A DNA stretch of 54,362 bases. Source: Desulfobulbus sp. Its GTDB lineage: Bacteria > Desulfobacterota > Desulfobulbia > Desulfobulbales > Desulfobulbaceae. Under the pieces are notes generated by a model that saw only the letters and a program-made list of their open reading frames with translations, was not told the DNA's origin and did not search any database. The DNA is taken from contig NZ_JAVBXR010000027.1 in assembly GCF_030824455.1 (NCBI RefSeq), positions 1-54,362 of the forward strand, written 5' to 3'. A program made the translations under genes and the position numbers. This document shows positions 34,136 through 41,745 of this stretch, piece by piece; the stretch's first letter is position 1; each line of letters begins with the position of its first letter.

Positions 34136-35548
34136 TCAATGATCCACGCGTCGAATCGGCTTGCGGATTTGCACCTCGACATTCTCAACAGGTTTCTGTT
34201 TACGGGGCATGGATTGCCGACCTGCAGACCGGGAACGGGTTGGTTCTTTCACTTTCTGCTTATACTGAGAGGCTCTTGTTCCCTTGGGATGCCTGAACCA
34301 TCCGGGATTCGAATAATCGTTAGGTTGCTGACCGGACCGAACTTTCACGACACTGAACATCCCGCCCATTTCGACAGAACCAAACGGCCCCTCTCCCGTC
34401 ATCATGGGAACCGTATTGTCCGGAAGCGGCATCTCCATCTCGGTCATATCGGCCATGCCTCTTTCCCCCATCACCATGTAGTCTGGGATGAGCTGTGAGA
34501 TTTTTTTACTCAACCCTTGATGGTCGACGCCGATCATGGTCGGCACATCATGCCCCATAGCGTTCATCGTATGATGGCTTTTGTGGCAGTGAAACGCCCA
34601 ATCCCCCTCTTCACCGGCAACAAATTCGATCTGCCGCATTTGGCCAACGGCAATGTCCGTGGTCACTTCAGGCCAGCGGGCCGACAACGGCACCGGCCCA
34701 CCGTCGGTGCCCGTCACCTGAAACTCGTGGCCATGAAGATGGATCGGATGATTGGTCATGGTCAAGTTGCCAATACGCACCCGCACCTTGTCGTTGAGCC
34801 GGACATTGAGCGAATCGATCCCGGGAAAAATACGACTGTTCCAGCTCCAGAGGTTGAAATCGAGCATGGTCATGATTTTTGGCGTGTAGCTGCCCGGTTC
34901 AATGTCGTAGGCATTGAGGAGGAATATATAATCCCGATCAACCTCTTCGATGAGTGGATGCTTCTCCTTTGGGTGGGTCACCCAGGACCCCATCATGCCC
35001 ATGGCCATCTGCGTCATTTCATCGGCGTGGGGATGATACATGAAGGTGCCGGGGCGGCGTGCTGCAAATTCATAGACATAGGTTTGGCCTGGCTTAATGG
35101 CTGGTTGCGTTAGGCCGGAGACGCCGTCCATGCCGTTGGGAAGGCGCTGGCCGTGCCAATGAATGGAGGTGTGTTCCGGAAGCCGATTGGTGACAAAGAC
35201 GCGAACGTGGTCCCCCTCCACGACCTCGATGGTCGGGCCTGGACTTTGGCCGTTATACCCCCAGAGATGGGCCTTGAATCCTGGGGCCATCTCCCGCACC
35301 ACCGGTTCGGCCACCAGATGAAACTCCTTGACGCCGTTGTTCATGCGCCACGGCAACGTCCAGCCATTAAGCGTCACCACAGGATTATAGGGCCTCCCCG
35401 TATCAGGGATCAGCGGAGGCATGGTTGCGGTCTCCGTTTGCATCACAGGCTCGGGCAGAGCCGCCAAGGCGACACGGTTCACCATCGCTGCAGCCACCAC
35501 ACCGCCAGCGAGACCTGCCGCTTTTAAAAACGCCCTTCTTGTTGTCAT
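34136..35548 (-). CDS. TAT-exported multicopper oxidase (CopA/CumA-like)
   Basis: A 470-residue periplasmic multicopper oxidase. A twin-arginine signal (TTRRAFLKAAGLAGGVVAAA) precedes the cupredoxin domains. Copper ligands appear as SIHWHGQ, MYHPHADE, NHPIHLHGHEF and AFHCHKSHHTMNAM, giving the type 1 and the trinuclear type 2/3 sites. A Met-rich segment follows (MVMGERGMADMTEMEMPLPD, then MGGMFSVV), typical of Cu(I)-oxidising members. The C-terminus is basic (RSRSAGRQSMPRKQKP). AAGGAGAG precedes the ATG. It probably oxidises periplasmic Cu(I) to the less toxic Cu(II). Confidence 0.92.
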   Translation of the reverse strand: MTTRRAFLKAAGLAGGVVAAAMVNRVALAALPEPVMQTETATMPPLIPDTGRPYNPVVTLNGWTLPWRMNNGVKEFHLVAEPVVREMAPGFKAHLWGYNGQSPGPTIEVVEGDHVRVFVTNRLPEHTSIHWHGQRLPNGMDGVSGLTQPAIKPGQTYVYEFAARRPGTFMYHPHADEMTQMAMGMMGSWVTHPKEKHPLIEEVDRDYIFLLNAYDIEPGSYTPKIMTMLDFNLWSWNSRIFPGIDSLNVRLNDKVRVRIGNLTMTNHPIHLHGHEFQVTGTDGGPVPLSARWPEVTTDIAVGQMRQIEFVAGEEGDWAFHCHKSHHTMNAMGHDVPTMIGVDHQGLSKKISQLIPDYMVMGERGMADMTEMEMPLPDNTVPMMTGEGPFGSVEMGGMFSVVKVRSGQQPNDYSNPGWFRHPKGTRASQYKQKVKEPTRSRSAGRQSMPRKQKPVENVEVQIRKPIRRVDH

Positions 35549-35572
35549 CCGCTCTCCTTCAACACTCCTGAG

Positions 35573-37006
35573 TCAATGCGGCATCTCAACACGCTGGCTG
35601 GTCTTTGCCGATTGCTGACCATTTTCCACCATAATGGGGTTGCCTATGACGGCTGCCTGCAAGGCAGCATTGGCCAACCAGAAATCCTGTTGCGCATTGA
35701 TGGCCGCAATCACCGTGTTCACTTGATCCCGTGTATCGGCCAGCAACTCAAACACGCCAATCAACATGCCGTTGTACCGCAGCACGTTTTCTTCGGAAAT
35801 CACCTTGCGTAATGGCAGAACCTCGTCGCGATAATGTTTGGAAACATCGTAAGCTGTGCGGTAAGCGGCGTAGGTTTCCCGGAGACTGGAGCCCGCCGCC
35901 CGGACCGTCGCTTCCAGCCGATTGGCGGCAGCCAAGGTCTGGGCGTTCATGGCGTCTCGTTGCATATCCCCCCAGTCAAATACAGGCAGCCGCACAGTAA
36001 TTTCATACCCCTCACGATTATCATGGGCGCCGGCGGCATCATCAAAGACGGTGTCGTAGCGAACACCGAGTTCGATATCCGTCAGGCTGGTGATCAGGGT
36101 TAGCCCTTGCTCTTTTGCCGCTGCATCATATGCGGCCTTGGTCAATTGGATATCCAGTCGTCCCGACTGAGCCGCTTTACTGACCTCTTCCGGGCTTCGC
36201 GGAGCCTCTGGCAAAGCGGGCAGCCGTTCTGGAAGTTTGAGCTTCTGTTCCTGATCATCCGAGAGTCCGAGCGCGCGAATCAACTCTTCACGGGTTGCAG
36301 TGGCGGTCTGTTGCGCCATAGCCCATTGGGTTGCGGCATCGGCATAGAACGCTTGCTGCCGTGCTCTTTGCAGCCGGCTAAAATTCCCGACCTTCTGCAT
36401 CCGGCGTGCAAGTTCGGCACTGATCACCCCAACCTCATTTACCTGTTTTGCGTAGGTGAGATTTTGTTGCGCAGCGACTGCTTTCACCCAAGCCTGCCGA
36501 ACCTTAGTGACATTTTCCACCACGTCCATGGCGAGACGTACCAGGGACTGCTCAAGACGACGTTGGGCAGCGGCATATCGGAGCGGAAAGGTCAACACGT
36601 CAAGCAAGCCGAATGCAAGCAAACGCTCGTACTCGACCTCGGCGGCCAACGTCTTGCGTTCAAAAACAAAGAGTGGATTGGCGATGCGCCCCGATTGCGC
36701 CGCGCGGGCCGCATCCGACCAATGTTGGGCAAGCATGGCCTGCATGGCAGGGCTGTTGATCAGGGCAAGATGGACAGCATCATTTTGGCTGAGGGGTTGG
36801 GCGAGCAGCGTGGCCGCTGTCTGTGCCATGAGAGCGCGTTGTTCCGCTGTTTGCGCCAGAGACAATTTGCCGTCAGTAAAATCAACCGCTGTCTGATTGG
36901 TCGTAGCCAGCGACTCTTCGAAATTCACTCGGGCGCAACCGGAGAGGCATAGCAACATCAACAAAAAAACAACGAAAGGCTGCTTGGGCAAGCAATCAAG
37001 CTTCAC
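35573..37006 (-). CDS. TolC-type outer-membrane efflux lipoprotein
   Basis: A 477-residue outer-membrane factor. The N-terminus is a lipoprotein signal (FVVFLLMLLCLSGCAR). The rest is long helical repeats of the OEP family (LMAQTAATLLAQPLSQNDAVHLALINSPAM, then SGRIANPLFVFERKTLAAEVEYERLLAFGLLDVLTFPLR), with about two structural repeats. The GTG start overlaps the stop of the small upstream gene (GTGA), so translation is coupled. No CusA/CusB-type pump is encoded nearby, so its inner-membrane partner is unknown. By context it serves copper export or tolerance. Confidence 0.85.
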   Translation of the reverse strand: MKLDCLPKQPFVVFLLMLLCLSGCARVNFEESLATTNQTAVDFTDGKLSLAQTAEQRALMAQTAATLLAQPLSQNDAVHLALINSPAMQAMLAQHWSDAARAAQSGRIANPLFVFERKTLAAEVEYERLLAFGLLDVLTFPLRYAAAQRRLEQSLVRLAMDVVENVTKVRQAWVKAVAAQQNLTYAKQVNEVGVISAELARRMQKVGNFSRLQRARQQAFYADAATQWAMAQQTATATREELIRALGLSDDQEQKLKLPERLPALPEAPRSPEEVSKAAQSGRLDIQLTKAAYDAAAKEQGLTLITSLTDIELGVRYDTVFDDAAGAHDNREGYEITVRLPVFDWGDMQRDAMNAQTLAAANRLEATVRAAGSSLRETYAAYRTAYDVSKHYRDEVLPLRKVISEENVLRYNGMLIGVFELLADTRDQVNTVIAAINAQQDFWLANAALQAAVIGNPIMVENGQQSAKTSQRVEMPH

Positions 37007-37374
37007 GGCTTGCCTCCATGCCCGGAATGGTTGCCGGACTCATCGGAATGGGAGATGGGGAGTGGTGCTGGCGGAGCCGACGACTCAGATTGGGCAGCCT
37101 CCTCGATATAATAACGCCAACCACCAATGCGGCCAACGGTGTCGTTGGCTTCCCGCCAGGAAGCGACCTCTTCTTCCCGGTAGCGGTGGTAGTTCTTGAA
37201 AACAGAGGCGTAAGAGAGCGCAGGCGGCACAAATTTGGCCGACGATTTAGCGTCTTGTGCCTCTGCAACGGCTTGCGGCCAAGCAGGTGTATTGAGCAAT
37301 GGGGGTAGGGCACACAGGAGCAGAGAATATAAAACAACAACCTTCAAGCAACTTCGCGGCAGGGCGTCTTTCAT
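37003..37374 (-). CDS. Small exported protein of the copper operon
   Basis: A 123-residue exported protein of unknown function. The N-terminus is a signal peptide (VVVLYSLLLCALPPLLNTPAWPQA); the mature part has SYASVFKNYHRYREEEVASWREANDTVGRIGGWRYYIEEA and a His-containing tail (SHSDESGNHSGHGGKP) that could bind metal. AGGAGA precedes the ATG. It is translationally coupled to the downstream TolC-type gene. I recall similar small proteins beside TolC-type genes in copper clusters, but no biochemical role. Confidence 0.75.
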   Translation of the reverse strand: MKDALPRSCLKVVVLYSLLLCALPPLLNTPAWPQAVAEAQDAKSSAKFVPPALSYASVFKNYHRYREEEVASWREANDTVGRIGGWRYYIEEAAQSESSAPPAPLPISHSDESGNHSGHGGKP

Positions 37375-37450
37375 GAAAATCTCCTGTGGTGAAAAATTAT
37401 TTTGTCGTTTTCTCCCTTCTGCAAAAATTTTTCAGCAATGGGTTATGTGA

Positions 37451-37491
37451 AAAGAGAGGTGAGGTGGATTGGTTCGACCTCACCTCTCTTT
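37451..37491. terminator. Hairpin between the first and second genes of the copper operon
   Basis: A 15-base perfect stem (37451-37465 with 37477-37491, AAAGAGAGGTGAGGT type) around an 11-base loop. On the minus strand it ends in CTCTCTTTTCAC. It lies just after the stop of the Met-rich protein gene and would stop or attenuate transcription into the rest of the operon. Confidence 0.75.
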
Positions 37492-37501
37492 CACAGAGCA
37501 T

Positions 37502-38089
37502 TCACGGAGCTAACTTAAGAAGCTGTTGTTGTGATTCAACAAGTTGTTCCATCATCGCGTGATTCATTTCCTTTTTTTTCTGCATCATCGTGTGACACTT
37601 GGACATGTCGCCCATCATTCCTTTCATCTCGGCATGTCCCCCCTGGGGAGACGACATCATTTCCATCATGGGGCATTGCCCGGATTTCATCATCCCCATC
37701 ATCATTTTTCCATCCATATCGCGCATCATTTTCATACCGCTGGCCATCCCCGCCATATGTTCCGCCATCAATTGTTTACGCTCGGCGGTATTTTTAGTGG
37801 CCTTAATTTTTTTCATCAGAGTTTGCATGTTTTTCATGTTCGCAGCCATTGCTTCCTCCTGCGGTTTCATGTCGTCCATGCCGCCCATTTGACTCATGTC
37901 GTGACCAGTATGAACAGCCGGCTGATCGGTTGGTTGGGCGCCCCCATGGCTTGAATGATCTGCATGCTCAGCTGCCATGGCCTGGGGTTCTGCAGGTTTG
38001 GGCAAGTCATCTTGCCCCAGGGCGATGCTGGAGCCGAAAACAAACAGAAACAACGCAATAACAGTAGCTAACATTTTTGACTTTTCCAT
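37502..38089 (-). CDS. Met- and His-rich periplasmic copper-binding protein
   Basis: A 195-residue exported protein. The signal peptide is MEKSKMLATVIALFLFVFG, SSIALG. The mature protein is rich in His clusters (AEHADHSSHGG, VHTGHDMSQM) and then Met (MGGMDDM, MAGMASGMKMMRDMDGKMMMGMM, CPMMEMM, MKGMMGDMSKCHTMM). This is the composition of periplasmic copper sponges or chaperones. AAGGTGAACC precedes the ATG. It is the first gene of the operon and is separated from the rest by a strong hairpin, so it is probably made in excess. No defined family domain is recognised. Confidence 0.8.
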   Translation of the reverse strand: MEKSKMLATVIALFLFVFGSSIALGQDDLPKPAEPQAMAAEHADHSSHGGAQPTDQPAVHTGHDMSQMGGMDDMKPQEEAMAANMKNMQTLMKKIKATKNTAERKQLMAEHMAGMASGMKMMRDMDGKMMMGMMKSGQCPMMEMMSSPQGGHAEMKGMMGDMSKCHTMMQKKKEMNHAMMEQLVESQQQLLKLAP

Positions 38090-38139
38090 TGGTTCACCTT
38101 TATGTGATGTTTTGAGTACATGCCGCCAAGTTTACAGTT

Positions 38140-38160
38140 GTTATTTGTAATTAAAATAAC
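38140..38160. promoter_or_regulatory. Inverted repeat upstream of the copper operon
   Basis: GTTATTT, seven bases, AAATAAC, about 50-70 bases upstream of the Met-rich gene start. AT-rich and symmetrical, it is a candidate regulator site; no copper regulator gene (CueR, CopY or CusR type) is found in the window. Confidence 0.35.
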
Positions 38161-38235
38161 CTCCATAATTGTCAGGTCAAGGTGGATGCCGTTTGAATAA
38201 TTTATAAAACTTGGCAGGCCCATCGAACGCCAAAG

Positions 38236-38266
38236 TGACATTGGCCGTGTAGCCGGACATGAACAG
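38236..38266. repeat. Stray duplicate of 31 bases of the adjacent receiver domain
   Basis: These 31 bases match 38468-38498 at 30 positions. On the minus strand both read LFMSGYTANV, the conserved receiver-domain strand 4/loop. This copy is outside the kinase gene, about 90 bases past its stop, with stop codons around it. It is probably the trace of a lost receiver gene or a local duplication. Confidence 0.75.
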
Positions 38267-38357
38267 GGTTCATCAAGGCGAGCATGAGAACTCTGCATTC
38301 GGTATACACATCCCCGAATCCCTCATGATAAGCGATCGTTGCCTCTTGCGGAGCAGA

Positions 38358-41300
38358 TCAATCCCGATCCGTCGCCAAAACTTCTCTGATCTTGGCGGCA
38401 AGGGCGTGCAAGGTGAACGGTTTTTCGATAAAATGCACCCCCTCGTCAAGCACGCCATGGTGGGCAATGACATTGGCGGTGTAGCCGGACATGAACAGAC
38501 AGCGCAGTCCGGGAAGCAGGGCGCGTAGTTGGTTGGCGAGGAGGCGGCCGTTCATTTCGGGCATGACCACGTCGGTCACCAGTAGGTGAATCGTGCTGCC
38601 GTGCTCTCGGGCAAGGCGCATGGCCTCGGTCGGGTCGGAAGCGCCCAGGACTGTGTACTCCAGACTCTCCAGCATGGTCGTGACGACTTCAAGGATCATC
38701 GGTTCATCTTCCACCACCAGGACGATTTCGTTGCCTGTAGCCGCCTGATTCGATGCCGATTCAATCGCAGGCTCGGGACCGGTCCCATGGTGAGGCAGGT
38801 AAATCTTGAAGGTCGTCCCCTGGTTTGGTTCACTGTAGACATTGATGAACCCTTTGTTCTGTTTGACAATGCCATAGACTGTCGCCAACCCCAGACCAGT
38901 GCCCTTGCCCATCTCCTTGGTGGTAAAAAAAGGTTCGAACAAGAGGGGCAAGAGGGCCGCGTCAATGCCGCATCCGTCATCGCTCACCGCCAACAACACA
39001 TAGGCGCCTGGCTCAACCTCGACATGATCGGCACAATAGCGTGCATCAATGGTGACCAGATCGGTCTCAATGGTGACCTTGCCGGTCTCGCCGATGGCGT
39101 CGCGGGCGTTGACAGACAGATTCACCAGGATCTGGTCGAGTTGCGAAGGATCAATATATACCTGGCCCAGGTTGCTTCCCGGCTGCCAGACCAGATCGAT
39201 ATCCTCGCCAATGAGACGCCGCAACATCTCCAGCATCTCTGTTACGGTCGTGTTGATATCGAGCATTTGAGGGGTCACGATCTGTTTGCGGGCGAAAGCC
39301 AGGAGCTGCCGGGTCAGATCGGCGGAATGCTCGGCCGCTTTAAGAATATTCCGCAGGCCGGCATACAGTGGATGTTTGTCGTCCACCCCCCGGAGCGCCA
39401 GTTCGCAATGGCCAATAATGACGCCCAGCATGTTGTTGAAATCATGAGCGACTCCTCCGGCCAGCCGGCCCACGGATTCCATCTTTTGTGCCTGGATCAG
39501 CTGTCCCCGCAGCTTTTCTCGCTCTTCCTCGGCTCGGACGCGATCAGTGAGGTCAATGGTGTAGCCGGCAAGAAGGTTCCTTTCTCCCAACCGAATGGGG
39601 AATTTTATGGTGGTGTAGGCCCGTCCCTCCAGAACTTCTTCACGTTGCAGGATCTTTCCCTGGGAAACCACCTGCCAATCGTCGGCAGTGATCTGGGCTG
39701 CAAATTCGGGTGGAAACAGCTCGGCCATGGTTTTGCCGAGCATTTCGGCAGACGGTATGCCGATCACGTCCTGGAAATTGTCGCTGGCCTTGAGCGTCCG
39801 GCTCTCGGTGGGATTCACCTCTTTGATATAGGCGTAAATCGGCGAATTCTTAATGAACTGCGAGAGCAATTCGCTGGTGGCCTGTACCTCTTCCTCGGCC
39901 CGCTTGATGGTGGTGATGTCGGTATGGGTGCCGAACATCGACAGCGGGTTGCCGGCGGCGTCGCGGGTGAAGACCCGGCCGCGGTCGAGAATCCAGACCC
40001 AATGGCCGTCCTTGTGCCGCATCCGGATTTCGCAGGCATAATGGGAAGTTTTTCCCTCCACACAGGAGGACAGCGTATCTCTGGCCCGTTCCAGGTCGTC
40101 GGGGTGGAGCAACCTTTCCCAGGTGACATAGTTGTAGGGCAGCAATTCATCGAGGGCATAGCCGATCAACTCCGCCCAGGTCTCATTGAGCACCAGCTCA
40201 TTGGTCTGGATGTTCCATTCCCATACCCCGAGACGCGAACCGTCAATCACGAATTCCAGGCGCTGCCGTTCGCGTCGCAGGGCGTCTTCAGCCATCCAGC
40301 GATCAGTGATCTCATTGCCCACGCACAGAATCTCGCTGAACTGCCCCTCGGCGTCGAACAACGGATTGTTCGCCCAGGCGATCCAGACATGCCGACCATC
40401 GCGGCAGATGTTCTCGTTTTCGTTGGCTGCGTACCGTTCGGGATGGCGGCCGATGTCGGCGATCATCTCGCGCAGGTTTTTTCCGGCGGAATCGGTTTCA
40501 GGGACAATGACGCCGATAAGGCTTTGGCCGATGACCTCGTCGAGCTGGTAGCCGAAAAAGCGCAGGGCGTAGTCGTTGAGAAAACAGATCCGCCCTTCGC
40601 GATCCATGCGCAAAATGATGGCGCTGGCCTGCTCGACCAGTTCACGGTATCGCGCCTCGCTTTCCCGCAGGGCCTCACGGCTGCTTTCCAGCTCGGCGGT
40701 TCGTCTTCGCACCGCCGAGCGCAGCGAATAGTTCCAGAGAAAGAGCAGCAGCACAACCAGCCCCAAACCGCCGCCGCCCGCCAACAGATGCGTGCCTGAA
40801 ACCCCGCTGAGAAGGGGCGCGCCGTACCATTTCTTTTCGATGTTCGCCAGTTCGCCGGGAGTAATCAGGGCAAAGCCCGCTTCAATTTCTCGCAGCAGCG
40901 CGGTGTTGCCCTTGCTCACTGCGCGGTGGAATTCGCCCACGTTGAGCGGCGGCGACGCCTTGAAATCGTGTTGCAAGCCGTATTTATGGAGAAAATAGAG
41001 TGCCGGCGGGGTGTCGACGACAAAGACGTTGACCTTGTGTTCCCTGGCGGCCTGGATGATCGCCTCGTAGCCTTTGAAAAAAACGAGATTGTCGACCCCA
41101 CGGCTTCGCAGCAGGTCGATAGCGGCGTCGCCTTCCTTGACCGCGACGACGAATCCCCGCAAGGAATCGGCGGTGGTGATGGCGCTGATGGCCGTGTCGA
41201 AATAGGCGGCCACCTCAATGCGGGCATGGGGCTTGCCGAAATCGAGCCAGGTTTTGCGCTCCTCGGTTTCGAAGGCGGTGTCCACCACGTCATACTTGCC

Positions 41301-41687
41301 GGCCTTCATATCACGGAGGGCCTCTGTCCAGCTGGTGGCGGTTATTTCCACCTGAATGCCGGTCTTTTCCTGCCACAGCCGCCACTGGTCGACCAGGATG
41401 CCCTGAACCTGTCCTTCGCTGTTAACAAACACATAGGGCGGGTAGTTGTTGTCCATGACCACCCGCAGGGTGCGGGGCGGCTTGCCGTCAGGTTCGGCGG
41501 CGTGCGCCTGAAACTCCGAGACGCGGCCGCTATGGCCCAAGTGGCTGAAATGGCCGAGATGGCCGAAGATCAGCAGGATGCCCAGCAGGATGCAGAAGGC
41601 GGCGACACGGAAGGCTGTCGGCATTGTCTTGAGAGGTAAAATCATACGCTGTTTTCGTGTGAATGCGGCAATAAGGCAAGCTGGCAT
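38358..41687 (-). CDS. Hybrid sensor histidine kinase with periplasmic solute-binding domain, three PAS domains and a receiver
   Basis: A 1109-residue membrane kinase. A first membrane helix (about 25-45) is followed by a periplasmic family-3 solute-binding domain (about 70-292, LRVVMDNNYPPYVFVN...WYGAPLL) and a second helix (about 305-325). Three PAS domains follow (about 350-465, 475-600, 605-725). HisKA has phospho-His in GGVAHDFNNMLG, the ATPase domain has SVNARDAI and GKGTGLGLATVYGIVKQ, and the C-terminal receiver has the phospho-acceptor Asp in LLVTDVVMPEMNG. The binding domain suggests an amino-acid-like ligand. A start at 41645 is also possible; neither has a ribosome binding site. 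No output regulator is adjacent. Confidence 0.9.
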   Translation of the reverse strand: MPACLIAAFTRKQRMILPLKTMPTAFRVAAFCILLGILLIFGHLGHFSHLGHSGRVSEFQAHAAEPDGKPPRTLRVVMDNNYPPYVFVNSEGQVQGILVDQWRLWQEKTGIQVEITATSWTEALRDMKAGKYDVVDTAFETEERKTWLDFGKPHARIEVAAYFDTAISAITTADSLRGFVVAVKEGDAAIDLLRSRGVDNLVFFKGYEAIIQAAREHKVNVFVVDTPPALYFLHKYGLQHDFKASPPLNVGEFHRAVSKGNTALLREIEAGFALITPGELANIEKKWYGAPLLSGVSGTHLLAGGGGLGLVVLLLFLWNYSLRSAVRRRTAELESSREALRESEARYRELVEQASAIILRMDREGRICFLNDYALRFFGYQLDEVIGQSLIGVIVPETDSAGKNLREMIADIGRHPERYAANENENICRDGRHVWIAWANNPLFDAEGQFSEILCVGNEITDRWMAEDALRRERQRLEFVIDGSRLGVWEWNIQTNELVLNETWAELIGYALDELLPYNYVTWERLLHPDDLERARDTLSSCVEGKTSHYACEIRMRHKDGHWVWILDRGRVFTRDAAGNPLSMFGTHTDITTIKRAEEEVQATSELLSQFIKNSPIYAYIKEVNPTESRTLKASDNFQDVIGIPSAEMLGKTMAELFPPEFAAQITADDWQVVSQGKILQREEVLEGRAYTTIKFPIRLGERNLLAGYTIDLTDRVRAEEEREKLRGQLIQAQKMESVGRLAGGVAHDFNNMLGVIIGHCELALRGVDDKHPLYAGLRNILKAAEHSADLTRQLLAFARKQIVTPQMLDINTTVTEMLEMLRRLIGEDIDLVWQPGSNLGQVYIDPSQLDQILVNLSVNARDAIGETGKVTIETDLVTIDARYCADHVEVEPGAYVLLAVSDDGCGIDAALLPLLFEPFFTTKEMGKGTGLGLATVYGIVKQNKGFINVYSEPNQGTTFKIYLPHHGTGPEPAIESASNQAATGNEIVLVVEDEPMILEVVTTMLESLEYTVLGASDPTEAMRLAREHGSTIHLLVTDVVMPEMNGRLLANQLRALLPGLRCLFMSGYTANVIAHHGVLDEGVHFIEKPFTLHALAAKIREVLATDRD
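38468..38498. repeat. Receiver-domain segment duplicated at 38236-38266
   Basis: The in-gene copy of the 31-base duplicate, encoding LFMSGYTANV of the receiver domain. The two copies are separated by 232 bases in direct orientation. Confidence 0.75.
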
Positions 41688-41745
41688 AAACGTTGTTTAA
41701 CCGCAAGATTTCGCTGGATAAGGTTGAAAGGGTTCCGGCTTGAGG

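Noticed and set aside
38586..40799. A 737-codon plus-strand frame
   Set aside because: It is antisense to the hybrid kinase, has no recognisable domain, and follows the codon pattern of the real gene on the other strand.
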